This document shows positions 5,233-5,732 of a stretch of 5,732 bases of DNA, in pieces. The notes under the pieces were generated by a model. That model was not told the origin of the DNA. It saw only the letters and a program-made list of their open reading frames with translations, and did no database searches. The translations under genes were made by a program, and so were the position numbers. Source of the DNA: Leptospiraceae bacterium UBA2033 (GTDB lineage: Bacteria > Spirochaetota > Leptospiria > Leptospirales > Leptospiraceae); NCBI GenBank assembly GCA_002333425.1, contig DDBL01000138.1, positions 33,880 through 39,611 of the forward strand, in the 5' to 3' direction. Each line of letters opens with the position of its first letter. The stretch's first letter is position 1.

Positions 5233-5634
5233 ATGAGTGCAATGGAACCTACAATAGTAAACTTCAACCAAGCCCAAACCAAAAAACGAATTTATTTTTC
5301 CGAAAAGAAAAATCAAAACGAAACACATGGATTTTGGGAATTTTCTTTTGAGGATGAAATTTTCCATTGTTCCAATTCACTTCGAGAAATTCTAGAAGTT
5401 CCTTGTGGTATTGCGGTTACGAAAGAGTTTGTCCGAAATATAGTTTCTGAAAAAGATTTTAAAAAGTTAGAAAAGTCAATAGACATAGTAACAAAAAGCA
5501 ACCAAATGATCAGCGAAGAATTTACACTGCTACTACCTAAACAAAAATCCAGATTAATACTTTCTAGTTTTCAGGGTGTTTTTGATATGAATGGAAAACT
5601 TAGTGCGACTTTGTCAAGTCGCACAGGTTTGTAG
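5233..5634 (+). CDS. Small PAS-fold protein, possibly truncated at its 3' end
   Basis: This 133-residue soluble protein has no membrane helix or signal peptide. Residues about 34-126 follow the PAS_3-type pattern: FWEFSFEDEIFHCSNSLREIL (beta strands then helix), VSEKDFKKLEKSID in place of the usual HPED helix region, EEFTLLLPKQKSRLILSSFQGV (strands), and FDMNGKL. In longer PAS proteins a final strand of the form GxxxDIT and then an effector domain would follow. Here the last residues LSSRTGL are read from a perfect hairpin and a stop comes at once. No effector domain is present, so it could be a stand-alone sensor or partner protein, or the surviving start of a PAS-containing kinase or cyclase cut off by repeat DNA. 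It is transcribed away from the response-regulator gene and no ligand can be predicted. The PAS call rests on pattern recognition only. Confidence 0.7.
   Translation: MSAMEPTIVNFNQAQTKKRIYFSEKKNQNETHGFWEFSFEDEIFHCSNSLREILEVPCGIAVTKEFVRNIVSEKDFKKLEKSIDIVTKSNQMISEEFTLLLPKQKSRLILSSFQGVFDMNGKLSATLSSRTGL
5603..5624. repeat. Perfect 9-bp hairpin spanning the end of the PAS gene
   Basis: GTGCGACTT (5603-5611) and AAGTCGCAC (5616-5624) are perfect reverse complements around a 4-base TGTC loop. The stem is GC-rich for this genome. It lies inside the last codons of the PAS gene, 7 bp before the stop. Only a short GGTTT follows, so a classical intrinsic terminator is weak. The end of a repetitive element, or a hairpin that stabilises the message, is equally possible. 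Confidence 0.6.
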
Positions 5635-5732
5635 AATAGAGTCAAAGTGTGCATTAACAATGTCCTCGTGAATTTTAATAAATTGGATTTTTCTTTTCTC
5701 GAATAGAATCAAAAGAATTTTCTGAATTTGCG
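5635..5732. other. Non-coding tail after the PAS gene, possibly part of a repeat
   Basis: No gene is supported here. Two minus-strand frames are open from the window edge, to stops at 5675 and 5614, but both are too short and featureless to call. An AT-rich inverted repeat, TTCTTTT (5691-5697) and AAAAGAA (5711-5717), is followed by TTTTCT and could be a weak terminator on the plus strand. Confidence 0.35.

Noticed and set aside
5313..5501. Minus-strand open frame inside the PAS gene
   Set aside because: It is antisense to the PAS core and has no ribosome binding site; the plus-strand gene is better supported.
5614..5732. C-terminal part of a minus-strand gene entering from the right edge
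   Set aside because: Two different frames are open for 18 and 38 codons, neither with a recognisable motif. One would end inside the hairpin; repeat DNA is as likely.
1..5732. tRNA, rRNA, CRISPR array or transposase
   Set aside because: No cloverleaf, ribosomal RNA signature, regularly spaced repeat-spacer units or transposase motif was seen on either strand.

Overview
The window is AT-rich (by eye about one third G+C) and carries a small chemosensory and two-component regulatory cluster. Family content and style fit a spirochaete of the Leptospira type: CheW and MCP-like proteins beside a sigma-54 response regulator, low G+C, and Lys/Ile/Asn/Ser-rich proteins. This assignment is an inference from style, not from a marker gene.

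Layout. Positions 1-170 are an intergenic leader with a possible promoter overlapped by an inverted repeat. Positions 171-1727 (+) encode a chemoreceptor with about six membrane segments and a complete MCP signalling hairpin. Facing it, with only 16 bp between stop codons, is a minus-strand block read from right to left: a sigma-54-dependent response regulator (4999 to 3674), a CheW adaptor (3547 to 3029) and an unusual protein (3003 to 1744). The last has the front half of a chemoreceptor joined in frame to the ATPase domain of a histidine kinase. Positions 5000-5232 form a divergent intergenic region. Positions 5233-5634 (+) encode a small PAS-fold protein whose last codons lie in a perfect 9-bp hairpin. 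The remaining 98 bases hold no gene I can support.

How the parts may work together. Just upstream of cheW is a good -24/-12 (sigma-54) promoter with exact GG-N10-GC spacing. About 90-127 bp upstream of its predicted start is a 17-bp repeat occurring twice with a 21-bp period, where enhancer sites for a sigma-54 activator normally lie. The simplest model is that the response regulator binds these repeats and switches on cheW and the gene after it. The kinase that should phosphorylate the regulator was plausibly encoded just downstream. A deletion would then have fused the receptor start to the kinase end, removing the CheW-binding tip, the second methylation helix and the kinase's phospho-accepting His domain. 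The remnant also has an altered N box. The regulator may therefore be an orphan, and CheW may serve the intact receptor at 171-1727.

The main points of interest are the receptor/kinase chimera, the sigma-54 promoter with its nearly leaderless start and candidate enhancer repeats, and the hairpin that ends the PAS gene.
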